A stretch of DNA of 35,980 nt from JAYWFX01 sp043778575 (lineage in GTDB: Bacteria > Patescibacteriota > JACMRA01). The translations under genes were made by a program, and so were the position numbers. Under the pieces are notes generated by a model, which searched no databases, was not told where the DNA came from, and worked only from the letters and a program-made list of their open reading frames with translations. The DNA is taken from positions 1-35,980 of the forward strand of contig JAYWFX010000021.1 in assembly GCA_043778575.1 (NCBI GenBank), read 5' to 3'. This document shows positions 8,699 through 16,508 of this stretch, piece after piece; the stretch's first letter is position 1, and every line of letters begins with the position of its first letter.

Positions 8699-9169
8699 AT
8701 GTCTAATCTCCATATCTCCACACCCTACCCGTCGCAAGATATTTCAAAAATGCTCAATGTACTACTATCCTCCAGCATACATTTTTATTTTATCTACAAA
8801 AACTATCACTGGAATCTTATCTCAGCTGATTTTTATCAATACCACACTCTTTTTGACAAACACGCTAGTGAAATATTTGAAACTGTGGATAAAATTGCTG
8901 AAAGGGTTAGACAGATTGGTGAAATAGCGGAGGGTAGTCTGACGGAATATATAAGCCTGAGCATACTGGTTGGTGAGTTTGCACAAATTGGTGACTTGGA
9001 TCAAGTACTCAGTCATTTAGCTGACTCTCACGACAAAATTATCACTGAATTGGAAACTACGATTGAGTATTGCTCAGAAAACAAAGACTTTTCCACGGCC
9101 GATTTGCTTACTTCATTTTTAGAATCCCAACAACAAATGCGGTGGTTTATTATAGCAAGTAACAGCTAA
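8699..9169 (+). CDS. dps: Dps-family ferritin-like protein
   Basis: 156-residue miniferritin that oxidises and stores iron and protects DNA from peroxide. The complete inter-subunit ferroxidase set is present: His37, His49, Asp53, Asp64 and Glu68 match the spacing 12-4-11-4 of E. coli Dps (His51, His63, Asp67, Asp78, Glu82). The characteristic YHWN and DKIAERVRQIG segments are visible. There is no long Lys-rich N-terminal tail, so DNA binding of the E. coli type is doubtful. It diverges from tRNA-Asn and is followed after 9 bases by the prephenate-dehydratase-like gene, so it may head the aromatic transcript. The start has T at -1 and no Shine-Dalgarno sequence. Confidence 0.92.
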   Translation: MSNLHISTPYPSQDISKMLNVLLSSSIHFYFIYKNYHWNLISADFYQYHTLFDKHASEIFETVDKIAERVRQIGEIAEGSLTEYISLSILVGEFAQIGDLDQVLSHLADSHDKIITELETTIEYCSENKDFSTADLLTSFLESQQQMRWFIIASNS

Positions 9170-9178
9170 TGATAGTTC

Positions 9179-9739
9179 ATGATGATGTGTGATACGATAA
9201 CTTTTTTAGGACCAAGATGTAGCTATCACCATATCGCAGCTCAGAAGTTTGTTGGAAAGATGGTTTTTAATAACGTACCAGAGTTGGTGTCGGTGTCTTC
9301 GTTTGAGGATGTTTTCAGATCTGTACATAGTACCAATATAGGTATTATAGCCACAAACAATACCACAACAGGCAATGTATCTAATCACCTCTCAAGAGTT
9401 CAAAATAATTACAACCTCATATCCTATTTGCAGCTAAAAATACACCACACACTTCTCATTCATCCAGATACGGCTTTAGAAAAGATAACAAAGATTATTA
9501 TTCATCCACAAGTTGAACTACAGTGTAACATGTTTTTGGATACACAGCCATGGCTAAGGCAGCAAACATCATCCACTAGCCAAGGTGCAGAAATAATCAC
9601 CACAAATAATCTATTAGATACCGCAACTATTGGAAATCTGCAGATAGCTGAGCACTACACACTCAAGCACATCGATATTTCCGTCATGAATTCGATTCAC
9701 AATACTACGTGGTTTGCTGTTTTTTCAAAAAAACTATAA
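9179..9739 (+). CDS. Divergent prephenate dehydratase-like protein, no ACT domain
   Basis: 186 residues resembling the catalytic domain of prephenate dehydratase, which makes phenylpyruvate from prephenate. Visible family features are the opening FLGPRCSYHHIAAQKF (usual form FLGPxGTFSHxAA), VSSFEDVFRSV, the phosphate-like loop TNNTTTGNV, LKIHHTLLIH and the IIHPQVELQC segment. Two hallmark sites are altered: the normal ENSxxG reads NNTTTG, and the conserved Thr-Arg-Phe near the C-terminus reads Thr-Trp-Phe (TTWFAVF). The regulatory ACT domain is absent. Neighbouring chorismate mutase, 25 bases downstream, supports the pathway assignment. It could be a divergent active dehydratase, or a derived protein that has lost activity. 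Confidence 0.72.
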   Translation: MMMCDTITFLGPRCSYHHIAAQKFVGKMVFNNVPELVSVSSFEDVFRSVHSTNIGIIATNNTTTGNVSNHLSRVQNNYNLISYLQLKIHHTLLIHPDTALEKITKIIIHPQVELQCNMFLDTQPWLRQQTSSTSQGAEIITTNNLLDTATIGNLQIAEHYTLKHIDISVMNSIHNTTWFAVFSKKL

Positions 9740-9764
9740 TTAATAACCAAAATACGATCAAAAT

Positions 9765-10037
9765 ATGTCACTACCACTCCTGAGAAAACAATTACAGATG
9801 CTCGATGACAGTTTGTTATTTTTATTGAGCCAAAGAAGACGAATAGTGGAGCAAGTCGCAAAAGAAAAACAACCCCTCAATCTACCAGCCCTCAATCCTC
9901 ACGTCGCCCATGAAAAAGAGATCAGACTGTTGGAAACTGGACTTGAATTAGGCCTATCAGCAGATTTGGTTCAAAAAGTATGGCATGTAATCCACGAAGA
10001 CTCGGTAAATATGCAACGAGAAATATTTAAAACATAA
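9765..10037 (+). CDS. Chorismate mutase, AroQ class
   Basis: 90-residue all-helical enzyme converting chorismate to prephenate. Aligning by eye to the E. coli AroQ domain, Arg7, Arg24, Lys35, Glu52, Ser80 and Gln84 match the active-site Arg11, Arg28, Lys39, Glu52, Ser84 and Gln88; the position of Arg51 is Lys51. The loop before helix 2 looks about four residues longer and the following loop four shorter. Unlike the bifunctional P-protein of enterobacteria, it is a separate gene from the dehydratase-like protein. It lies 12 bases before the aminotransferase gene, in an apparent aromatic amino-acid operon. Confidence 0.9.
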   Translation: MSLPLLRKQLQMLDDSLLFLLSQRRRIVEQVAKEKQPLNLPALNPHVAHEKEIRLLETGLELGLSADLVQKVWHVIHEDSVNMQREIFKT

Positions 10038-10049
10038 CAAACTACTATT

Positions 10050-10964
10050 ATGACAAACAATTTTCTTCCCATAGCTTTTCTTCAAAACACCTTCATACCC
10101 TTTGACCAAGCTAACATATCTATCGCTACTCACGCACTGCATTATGGTACTGCGGCTTTTGGTGGGCTCAGAGGTAAAATCGATCCACAAAATTCGAGCC
10201 AAGCCTTACTGTTTAGATTAGACAAGCACGCCGAAAGACTTTCACAAAGTGGTATGTTTCTAGGGTATGACGTGAGTGCATCGTTTATCCAGCAAACAAT
10301 TATAGATTTTGTTGAGAGAAACAAACCTGTAGATGATTTTTATATTCGACCACTTGTTTATACTTCTGATCTAGGAATTACCCCTCGACTACATGATGTA
10401 GAAAAAGACTTTTTGATTTACGGATTGTATTTTGGTAGCTACTTTGCAGATAAGGGATTGCGGGTGTGTTTTTCATCTTGGCAAAGACAGTCAGACAGTA
10501 GTATGCCCCTTCGAGGTAAAGTATCTGGTGCTTATATCACCTCAGCCCTTGCAAAAACCGAAGCATACGCACGTGGATATGACGAAGCAATTTTTTTGAA
10601 TGCAAGTGGAAAAGTCTCTGAGGCATCCGCCATGAATCTCTTTATAGTAAAAAATGGTGTACTCATTACACCTGACGCCAACCAAGACATTTTAGAGGGT
10701 ATAACTCGCCGAAGTATCATAGAAATAGCAGATAATCTCGGTATCAAAGTAGTTCAAAGAGTGGTAGATAAAACCGAACTAATCACAGCTGATGAGTTTT
10801 TTTTATGCGGCACAGGAGCAAAACTCGTAAAAGTTTCCGCGGTGGAACAATACAAACTCAGTGATACAACTCCTATATTTGAAAAGCTTGTAGACGAAAT
10901 AAACTCCATAACCAATGGTCAAAGATCTGATTACGCAGATTGGATAACACACGTCCCTATATAA
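10050..10964 (+). CDS. ilvE: Class IV aminotransferase (IlvE-like)
   Basis: 304-residue PLP enzyme of the branched-chain aminotransferase fold. Family blocks are ISIATHALHYGTAAFGGLRG near residue 25, YIRPLVYTSDLGITP near 99, GKVSGAYITSALAKTEAYARG (the probable Schiff-base lysine is in LAKTEA), DEAIFLNASGKVSEASAMN, DILEGITRRSIIEIA and FLCGTGAKL. IlvE-type enzymes act on branched-chain substrates, and E. coli IlvE also accepts phenylpyruvate. With chorismate mutase upstream, aroB downstream and no ilv genes here, a role in the last step of phenylalanine (or tyrosine) synthesis is a reasonable inference. Substrate specificity cannot be read from sequence alone. Confidence 0.88.
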   Translation: MTNNFLPIAFLQNTFIPFDQANISIATHALHYGTAAFGGLRGKIDPQNSSQALLFRLDKHAERLSQSGMFLGYDVSASFIQQTIIDFVERNKPVDDFYIRPLVYTSDLGITPRLHDVEKDFLIYGLYFGSYFADKGLRVCFSSWQRQSDSSMPLRGKVSGAYITSALAKTEAYARGYDEAIFLNASGKVSEASAMNLFIVKNGVLITPDANQDILEGITRRSIIEIADNLGIKVVQRVVDKTELITADEFFLCGTGAKLVKVSAVEQYKLSDTTPIFEKLVDEINSITNGQRSDYADWITHVPI

Positions 10965-10972
10965 AAACATGT

Positions 10973-12109
10973 ATGCCCACCTATACAAACACACATATAT
11001 TTTCCGCTGATAATCAAGAATCACAAATAATTGTAGGGAATGATATTTTTGAATCTTTTTTTAGCAATGTAGATCTCAGTGTTTATTCTTCGTTTTTTAT
11101 CATTACAGACTCAAATGTAGGAGCGATTTATCTGAATAAACTAATGGAAATAATGAAAAAGATATATATAAATAAAAAGGTTTACTCCGTAGTTCTGCCT
11201 GCTGGTGAGGAACACAAAAACCTAGACTCCCTCAACACAATCTGGACTAGTATGCTGAGCTCAGGAATCGATCGCAAATCTCTAGTTATCAATCTCGGTG
11301 GTGGGGTAATTACAGACATGGGGGCTTTTGCAGCGTCTACATATATGAGAGGTGTAGATTTTATCAATATTCCTACCACACTACTTTCACAGGTTGACGC
11401 AAGTGTCGGCGGTAAAACAGGCGTAGATTTTCATGAGGTAAAAAACATTATTGGTTGCTTTTCCCTAGCTAAATATGTACTGGTTGACACAGAGACACTT
11501 TCTACACTACCAAAGCGAGAGGTTTTGTCGGGGCTAGCAGAAATAATCAAACATGGTTTATTGGCAGAAAATATTTCCTTTGGGTCTAATTATTTATCTC
11601 AAATTAACCAGTATATAGAGGATCCAAACCAAGAACTGTTAGAGACACTTATCAATGAATCTATCAAACTAAAGATTGCAGTCTGCAAACTCGACCCACA
11701 AGAAAAACTCGGAATACGCAAGATCCTCAATTTAGGACATACCATTGGTCACGCCATAGAAAGTTTTAGTTTGAAACATGACGAATCCGACTATCTGAGA
11801 CACGGTGAATGTGTAGCTATAGGAATCATTACTGAATCAAAAATATCCAAAGAAAAAGGATTGCTAACTCAAAATGATGTAGATAACATCCATACCATCA
11901 TCAAACGATCAGGATTACCAACAACCTACCACATACAGTCTGAAGAAAACCTTGATGAAATCCTCGGGCTTCTCAAAAACGACAAAAAAAACACCGCTGA
12001 TATAATACAGTTTGTACTACTAAAAACCAATGATAGACAACAAATAGTAGCAGAATGGGGAGTAGAAGTAGATGAAAATATTATCAGAAATATACTCTTT
12101 ACGGATTAG
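10973..12109 (+). CDS. aroB: 3-Dehydroquinate synthase
   Basis: About 378 residues; second step of the shikimate pathway, turning DAHP into 3-dehydroquinate with NAD and a divalent metal. The NAD and substrate region INLGGGVITDMGAFAASTYMRG, then IPTTLLSQVDASVGGKTGVDF, LSGLAEIIKHGLL and LNLGHTIGHAIES (metal-binding Glu and two His) are all intact. The frame is open from 10940, inside the aminotransferase gene, but the ATG at 10973 starts 8 bases after its stop and has T at -1, so I use it. The next gene in the same direction, 23 bases on, is the GH26-like protein rather than another aro gene. Confidence 0.95.
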   Translation: MPTYTNTHIFSADNQESQIIVGNDIFESFFSNVDLSVYSSFFIITDSNVGAIYLNKLMEIMKKIYINKKVYSVVLPAGEEHKNLDSLNTIWTSMLSSGIDRKSLVINLGGGVITDMGAFAASTYMRGVDFINIPTTLLSQVDASVGGKTGVDFHEVKNIIGCFSLAKYVLVDTETLSTLPKREVLSGLAEIIKHGLLAENISFGSNYLSQINQYIEDPNQELLETLINESIKLKIAVCKLDPQEKLGIRKILNLGHTIGHAIESFSLKHDESDYLRHGECVAIGIITESKISKEKGLLTQNDVDNIHTIIKRSGLPTTYHIQSEENLDEILGLLKNDKKNTADIIQFVLLKTNDRQQIVAEWGVEVDENIIRNILFTD

Positions 12110-12132
12110 GGAAACTGTGCAGTGATTTACGA

Positions 12133-13047
12133 ATGAGTTTAGGAAAATTGAAAACTTTCGTGCAGATACTTGGTGTGATTAGTATGATACTTATGATCAT
12201 AGCTGGTACACTTTACCTCAACAACACATCGCAATCACGATTAAAACCACTAGAGTCCAAAAAAGATATCGTCTACGGAGTTACAGATTCAAAAGGCGTT
12301 TTCGATAAAAATCAAAATATAATATATGAAAGTGTGTATTGGAAATGGAATGACGAGCCAGTTACGAGTATCAATGAAAAGGTTGATACTATAACAAAAA
12401 AGACCCGTACACCGATAATCATGGTCGAGCCATGGCTAAAAAATGAATCTAGTGTATTTATTTTTAATAAAATTATCGAGGGAAACTATCTCAAAATAAT
12501 CGAAACATTTTGTGCAAACATCGAATCTAAAAAAACTCCTGTACTAGTATCATTCGGTCACGGTATGGATCTGGCAAATTCTAAATACCCATGGTCAAAC
12601 GATGATGGAAGTGGATATATCATGGGATACAAATACTTCGTAAATAAGTGTAAAGCTAAGACCAATTACGCAAAGTATATATGGAGTCCAGATGGATCAG
12701 GATATGTAGATAAATACTATCCCGGCAAAAACTTTGTAGATATAATAGGGCTCAGTGTCACAGCAGACGAAAAACTTGATGATAAAACCTTTAAAGGTCT
12801 GTTTAATGATAAATATGCCCGGATCAAAAACTACAAGCAGCCTGTTATGATAACCCAACTAGGAGTCAGCGGTACACCTAAATATCAAAGAGAATGGCTA
12901 GATGAAGCCAAGAGAATTATCCTCGACAAAGATCTGCAACGATACTTGACAGCCGTGATTTACAACCAAGATGTAGACAAATCAGGAACGAAATACACCC
13001 TAGACCCAGTTTATATAATACCATCTCAATATTTTCCATTTCAATAA
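12133..13047 (+). CDS. GH26-like secreted protein lacking both catalytic glutamates
   Basis: 304 residues with an N-terminal membrane anchor (about 10-30) and an extracytoplasmic (beta/alpha)8-type domain. The GH26-like blocks are VLVSFGHGMDLANSKYPWS, YIWSPDGSGYVDKYYPGKNF followed by VDIIGLSV, and PVMITQLGVSG. In active GH26 enzymes the acid/base Glu follows the His of the first block, and the nucleophile is the Glu of an ITE(F)G motif; here they read Gly144 and Gln242. It is therefore probably a non-catalytic carbohydrate-binding or assembly protein. It stands first in the beta-glucan locus, between aroB and the GT-C-like gene. The relation to GH26 is by eye. Confidence 0.72.
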   Translation: MSLGKLKTFVQILGVISMILMIIAGTLYLNNTSQSRLKPLESKKDIVYGVTDSKGVFDKNQNIIYESVYWKWNDEPVTSINEKVDTITKKTRTPIIMVEPWLKNESSVFIFNKIIEGNYLKIIETFCANIESKKTPVLVSFGHGMDLANSKYPWSNDDGSGYIMGYKYFVNKCKAKTNYAKYIWSPDGSGYVDKYYPGKNFVDIIGLSVTADEKLDDKTFKGLFNDKYARIKNYKQPVMITQLGVSGTPKYQREWLDEAKRIILDKDLQRYLTAVIYNQDVDKSGTKYTLDPVYIIPSQYFPFQ

Positions 13048-13076
13048 CTCTACTAGCAAACTCAATAAATACGATT

Positions 13077-14864
13077 ATGAATAAACCAAAAATTATAGAT
13101 ACGGTACTATACCTTTTTTCACTAGGATTTGTAGTGTATTTACTCAGCATTCACACCATAACAAGCACAGCATTATATCTAGGAAGCAAACCAACTAAAT
13201 GGATACTCTTTGGATCAATAGCAATCACTCTGGTGTATTCTGTAGTTTCATTTATCATGATCAGCAAAAAGCGTATTTTTGGATGGCTCGGTGTAGTGCC
13301 TCTGTTTTTGATCTGCTTGAGTTTCTTGTATGGAGTTACTGTAAATCACCAACTATATGATATTTCATTTGATGGTCAGGCATATCATGGAGAAGCAATC
13401 GTCACGATTATCGAAGGCTGGAATCCAGTAAAAAACCCTACTAGTAAAGGCGTTAATCAGTACGTTGATAATTTAAAATTTGATAGCTGGCTCGATTCGT
13501 ACCCAAAGACAATGTGGTACAATAGTGCTATCACATATGATCTAACCAAGGATTTTCGAGACGTAAAGTTTTTCAATTTTTCAATTATTTTTGCTGGCTT
13601 TGCAATTGCATATCTCAGCCTAAAAGACATACAATTCACTACAAAAACTGAATATAATTATCTTATTGCTTCAATACTTTCCTTGCTAATAGTTGCAAAT
13701 CCAATTGCAATCGTACAGTCAACCACAGCTAGTTTAGATGGTGTTTTATATTTTTTGATAGTAATTTTGTGTGGGGTATTATTCCAGATATATAAAGAGT
13801 TTGAAAATCCATCAACCCAAAAGTACCTAAACTATTTTAATCTAGGTGCGACATTTATCATACTTTCAAACATAAAGCTAGCTGGGATGATCTACGGGCT
13901 ATTATTTATATCCAGTTTTGGATTACTAGTGCTGCTTATTAAATCAAGACATCTGATTGAATTGGCTACAGTATCTATTATCTCCTTGTTTTTAGCTGTA
14001 GTAGTCTTTGGTTTTAATCCATACATCACCAATGCAATTGACTACAAAAACCCTCTATATCCAGTTTTTGGACCAAACGCAATTAGTTTCCAAGAAAATA
14101 CACCATCAAACTACAGAGATAAATCGAATCTTGAAGTTTTTGCTGGGGGGTTATTTTTTAAATCTAGTGATGTATTTCCAGACGCTGATTCTGGAGAACC
14201 TGCAGAGTTAAAACTACCGTTTACGGTTTATGACTCTGAGTTAAAATCATTTGCGAATCCGCAGATTAAAAAAGGTGGTCTTGGTTTGTTTACTGGAGGA
14301 ATTACCATATTAGTTTTGATATGTTTTATTTGTACTCTAATTTATAATTATCACGACGTACTCAACCACAATCACCACGACTCAGGAAAACAGAATTCAA
14401 GAGTTTTAAAAAAGATATTTATACCCATTTTTATATTTGGAGTGTTTTTTATCTCATTTATACTGACTAAAACCAGTAGCACGCTCAGGTATATTCCCCA
14501 TATTTGGTTGTTGTTCGTTATGATACTGGCTTTTGGATTATATACTAAAAACCTACAACTAAAGATATTTTCGGTTGTGATAATAGCAATTTGTTTCATC
14601 AATACGATTACTATGGCATCCACTTACTTTGACAATCAAATCAAAATTAGTAGCACAGTCACATCAACATTTAATCAAATGCGATTCTCTGGGGATAATT
14701 ACCAGCTATACTACGGCTACTCATCTTCTCTCAGGCAGTACATGTACGATAATCAAATTTCAACTGTCGGTAGCACTCAACTGCAAGATGATTGTTGGTA
14801 TACTCAGAATCCATTTTATCAATTGAGCTATAGTCTAGTTCAAGTCTGTGTACTAAAAAAATAA
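13077..14864 (+). CDS. Multi-pass membrane protein, GT-C glycosyltransferase-like
   Basis: 595 residues with about ten or more hydrophobic helices and an extracytoplasmic loop after the third or fourth helix carrying FDGQAYHGEA near residue 98. An acidic residue in such a loop is typical of GT-C enzymes that use lipid-linked sugars (PMT/ArnT-like). A second large soluble region lies near 320-395, and a small soluble tail ends in a Cys-containing segment. I cannot assign a specific family. The 4-base gap to the GT2 synthase gene implies tight co-expression, so a role in polymer export, modification or sugar transfer is likely. Confidence 0.7.
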   Translation: MNKPKIIDTVLYLFSLGFVVYLLSIHTITSTALYLGSKPTKWILFGSIAITLVYSVVSFIMISKKRIFGWLGVVPLFLICLSFLYGVTVNHQLYDISFDGQAYHGEAIVTIIEGWNPVKNPTSKGVNQYVDNLKFDSWLDSYPKTMWYNSAITYDLTKDFRDVKFFNFSIIFAGFAIAYLSLKDIQFTTKTEYNYLIASILSLLIVANPIAIVQSTTASLDGVLYFLIVILCGVLFQIYKEFENPSTQKYLNYFNLGATFIILSNIKLAGMIYGLLFISSFGLLVLLIKSRHLIELATVSIISLFLAVVVFGFNPYITNAIDYKNPLYPVFGPNAISFQENTPSNYRDKSNLEVFAGGLFFKSSDVFPDADSGEPAELKLPFTVYDSELKSFANPQIKKGGLGLFTGGITILVLICFICTLIYNYHDVLNHNHHDSGKQNSRVLKKIFIPIFIFGVFFISFILTKTSSTLRYIPHIWLLFVMILAFGLYTKNLQLKIFSVVIIAICFINTITMASTYFDNQIKISSTVTSTFNQMRFSGDNYQLYYGYSSSLRQYMYDNQISTVGSTQLQDDCWYTQNPFYQLSYSLVQVCVLKK

Positions 14865-14868
14865 CTAT

Positions 14869-16473
14869 ATGAACAACACCAAACCCAAAAATACACTTCA
14901 AAACAACTTCAAATATAACTATATTGTGGAAGATCCTAGTGGAATCAGATTTCTCAATGTTTTTGCGTTCTTTTCTTTTCTTTGTGCTATTTATGGATTT
15001 GTGCAGTTTCTAGCTCTGGATATTTGGTACGCTGTTTTATTTGGACCACTATTTTCAGTGTTGTTTATCAGTAAGTTATCGACATTTCTCATTAATAGTT
15101 TCTACCCAGAATTTAGTGTAGCCAAACATCAAAATTTTATACTCGATTTTTGGGACAAAAACCCCACCAAACCAACTGTGGACATCATGCTACCAATTGC
15201 AGGAGAGTCAATAGAAGTATTGAAAGAAACTTGGGAGGCTGTAAACAATATTCAGTATCCGAACTGTCGGGTCTATATCCTAGACGATGCTGGTGATAAT
15301 CAGGCAGCAGAATTAGCTCAGAAATTTGGATTTACGTATATTCACAGACCAAACAAAGGTGAGTGGAAAAAGTCGGGAAATATCAAACATGGTTATGAGT
15401 CATCAGCTGGAGAATATGTTGTTATTTTTGATGCAGATTTTCGCCCAATACCTGAAGCACTAATCGAATCTCTACCCTATATCATCTCAAACAGTGAAAT
15501 TGGTATTTTGCAGACACCTCAATATTTTCACACAGACACTGAAACAAATAAAAATTCCCCTATTGAATATGGTGCAGGAGCAGTTATCGAAGATTTTTAT
15601 AGAGTTGTAATGCCTTCACGTGCTCGTTTTGGAAATGCTATGTGTGTAGGAACCAGTGCTATCTACCGACGAAAAGCAATAATCGAGTCTGGTATGCCAC
15701 TTGTAGATCACACCGAAGACGTAAGACAGGGTCTATTGACCTACAACCAAGGGTATCACGTCAGCTATATCCCAGTAATTATCAGTCAAGGTGTCTGCCC
15801 AAACAAGATGGATTCCTACATCAAACAGCAAATGCGTTGGGCATATGGTAGTTTTGAGACGATATTTAGTCATTATTTCACACAAGCAAAACTCGATAAT
15901 TGGAGTAAGTTCAACTATTTAACTTCGTTTCTATATTATTTATCAGAAGCTTTTGCGCCACTGCTTTCAATTCAAATTCTGTGCTTACTGTATTTCAACA
16001 CGGAAACACTGCGACTCAGTTGGGCAATTCCGTTTGTTCCGTTTATTTTTTATCAACTTGTATTGAAACCAAAATTTACCCTGAACAAAAATCTTTCTGG
16101 TATTAAAATTGTTGGCTTAGCACATACATTTATCTATAGCACTGCCCTTGTTCGCCTACTTCTCGGCAAAAAACTCGATTGGGAAGCAACAAATGCTCAA
16201 AATCAAAATAATAAAGGGGATGTGGCACAAATAGTTCGAACATCATCTCTAATATTCACAATATTTTACATTGTTGCATTTTTAGCTATTTTGATAGTAA
16301 AGCCCTATATTTTATTGAATTTTGAGACATATATTATCTTAGCGTTTTGTGTCTATCGTATAGTAAATTATGTCAGATTTACTCATTTTCAACTCACTGT
16401 TGACAAGGGAACGATTGAGGAAAAAGTTAGTGAATTGCAGAAATCCAAAAAAATTGCTCAGATAAACACATAA
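14869..16473 (+). CDS. Membrane GT2 beta-glucan synthase (BcsA/curdlan-synthase-like)
   Basis: 534-residue processive glycosyltransferase. After two N-terminal helices, the GT-A domain holds the UDP-binding ILDDAGDN (about 137), the DADF metal motif (about 188), the catalytic-base TED (about 281) and the QQMRW motif (about 320) that contacts the acceptor chain; all four signature elements of cellulose-synthase-type enzymes are intact. Four or more C-terminal helices form the channel. No PilZ domain is visible, so regulation by cyclic di-GMP is not expected from this protein. The adjacent GH81 suggests the polymer may be beta-1,3-glucan rather than cellulose, but linkage cannot be deduced from the synthase alone. 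Confidence 0.88.
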   Translation: MNNTKPKNTLQNNFKYNYIVEDPSGIRFLNVFAFFSFLCAIYGFVQFLALDIWYAVLFGPLFSVLFISKLSTFLINSFYPEFSVAKHQNFILDFWDKNPTKPTVDIMLPIAGESIEVLKETWEAVNNIQYPNCRVYILDDAGDNQAAELAQKFGFTYIHRPNKGEWKKSGNIKHGYESSAGEYVVIFDADFRPIPEALIESLPYIISNSEIGILQTPQYFHTDTETNKNSPIEYGAGAVIEDFYRVVMPSRARFGNAMCVGTSAIYRRKAIIESGMPLVDHTEDVRQGLLTYNQGYHVSYIPVIISQGVCPNKMDSYIKQQMRWAYGSFETIFSHYFTQAKLDNWSKFNYLTSFLYYLSEAFAPLLSIQILCLLYFNTETLRLSWAIPFVPFIFYQLVLKPKFTLNKNLSGIKIVGLAHTFIYSTALVRLLLGKKLDWEATNAQNQNNKGDVAQIVRTSSLIFTIFYIVAFLAILIVKPYILLNFETYIILAFCVYRIVNYVRFTHFQLTVDKGTIEEKVSELQKSKKIAQINT

Positions 16474-16508
16474 CTTGCTCATTATAAAAACAATTCAAGC
16501 TAAATTAT

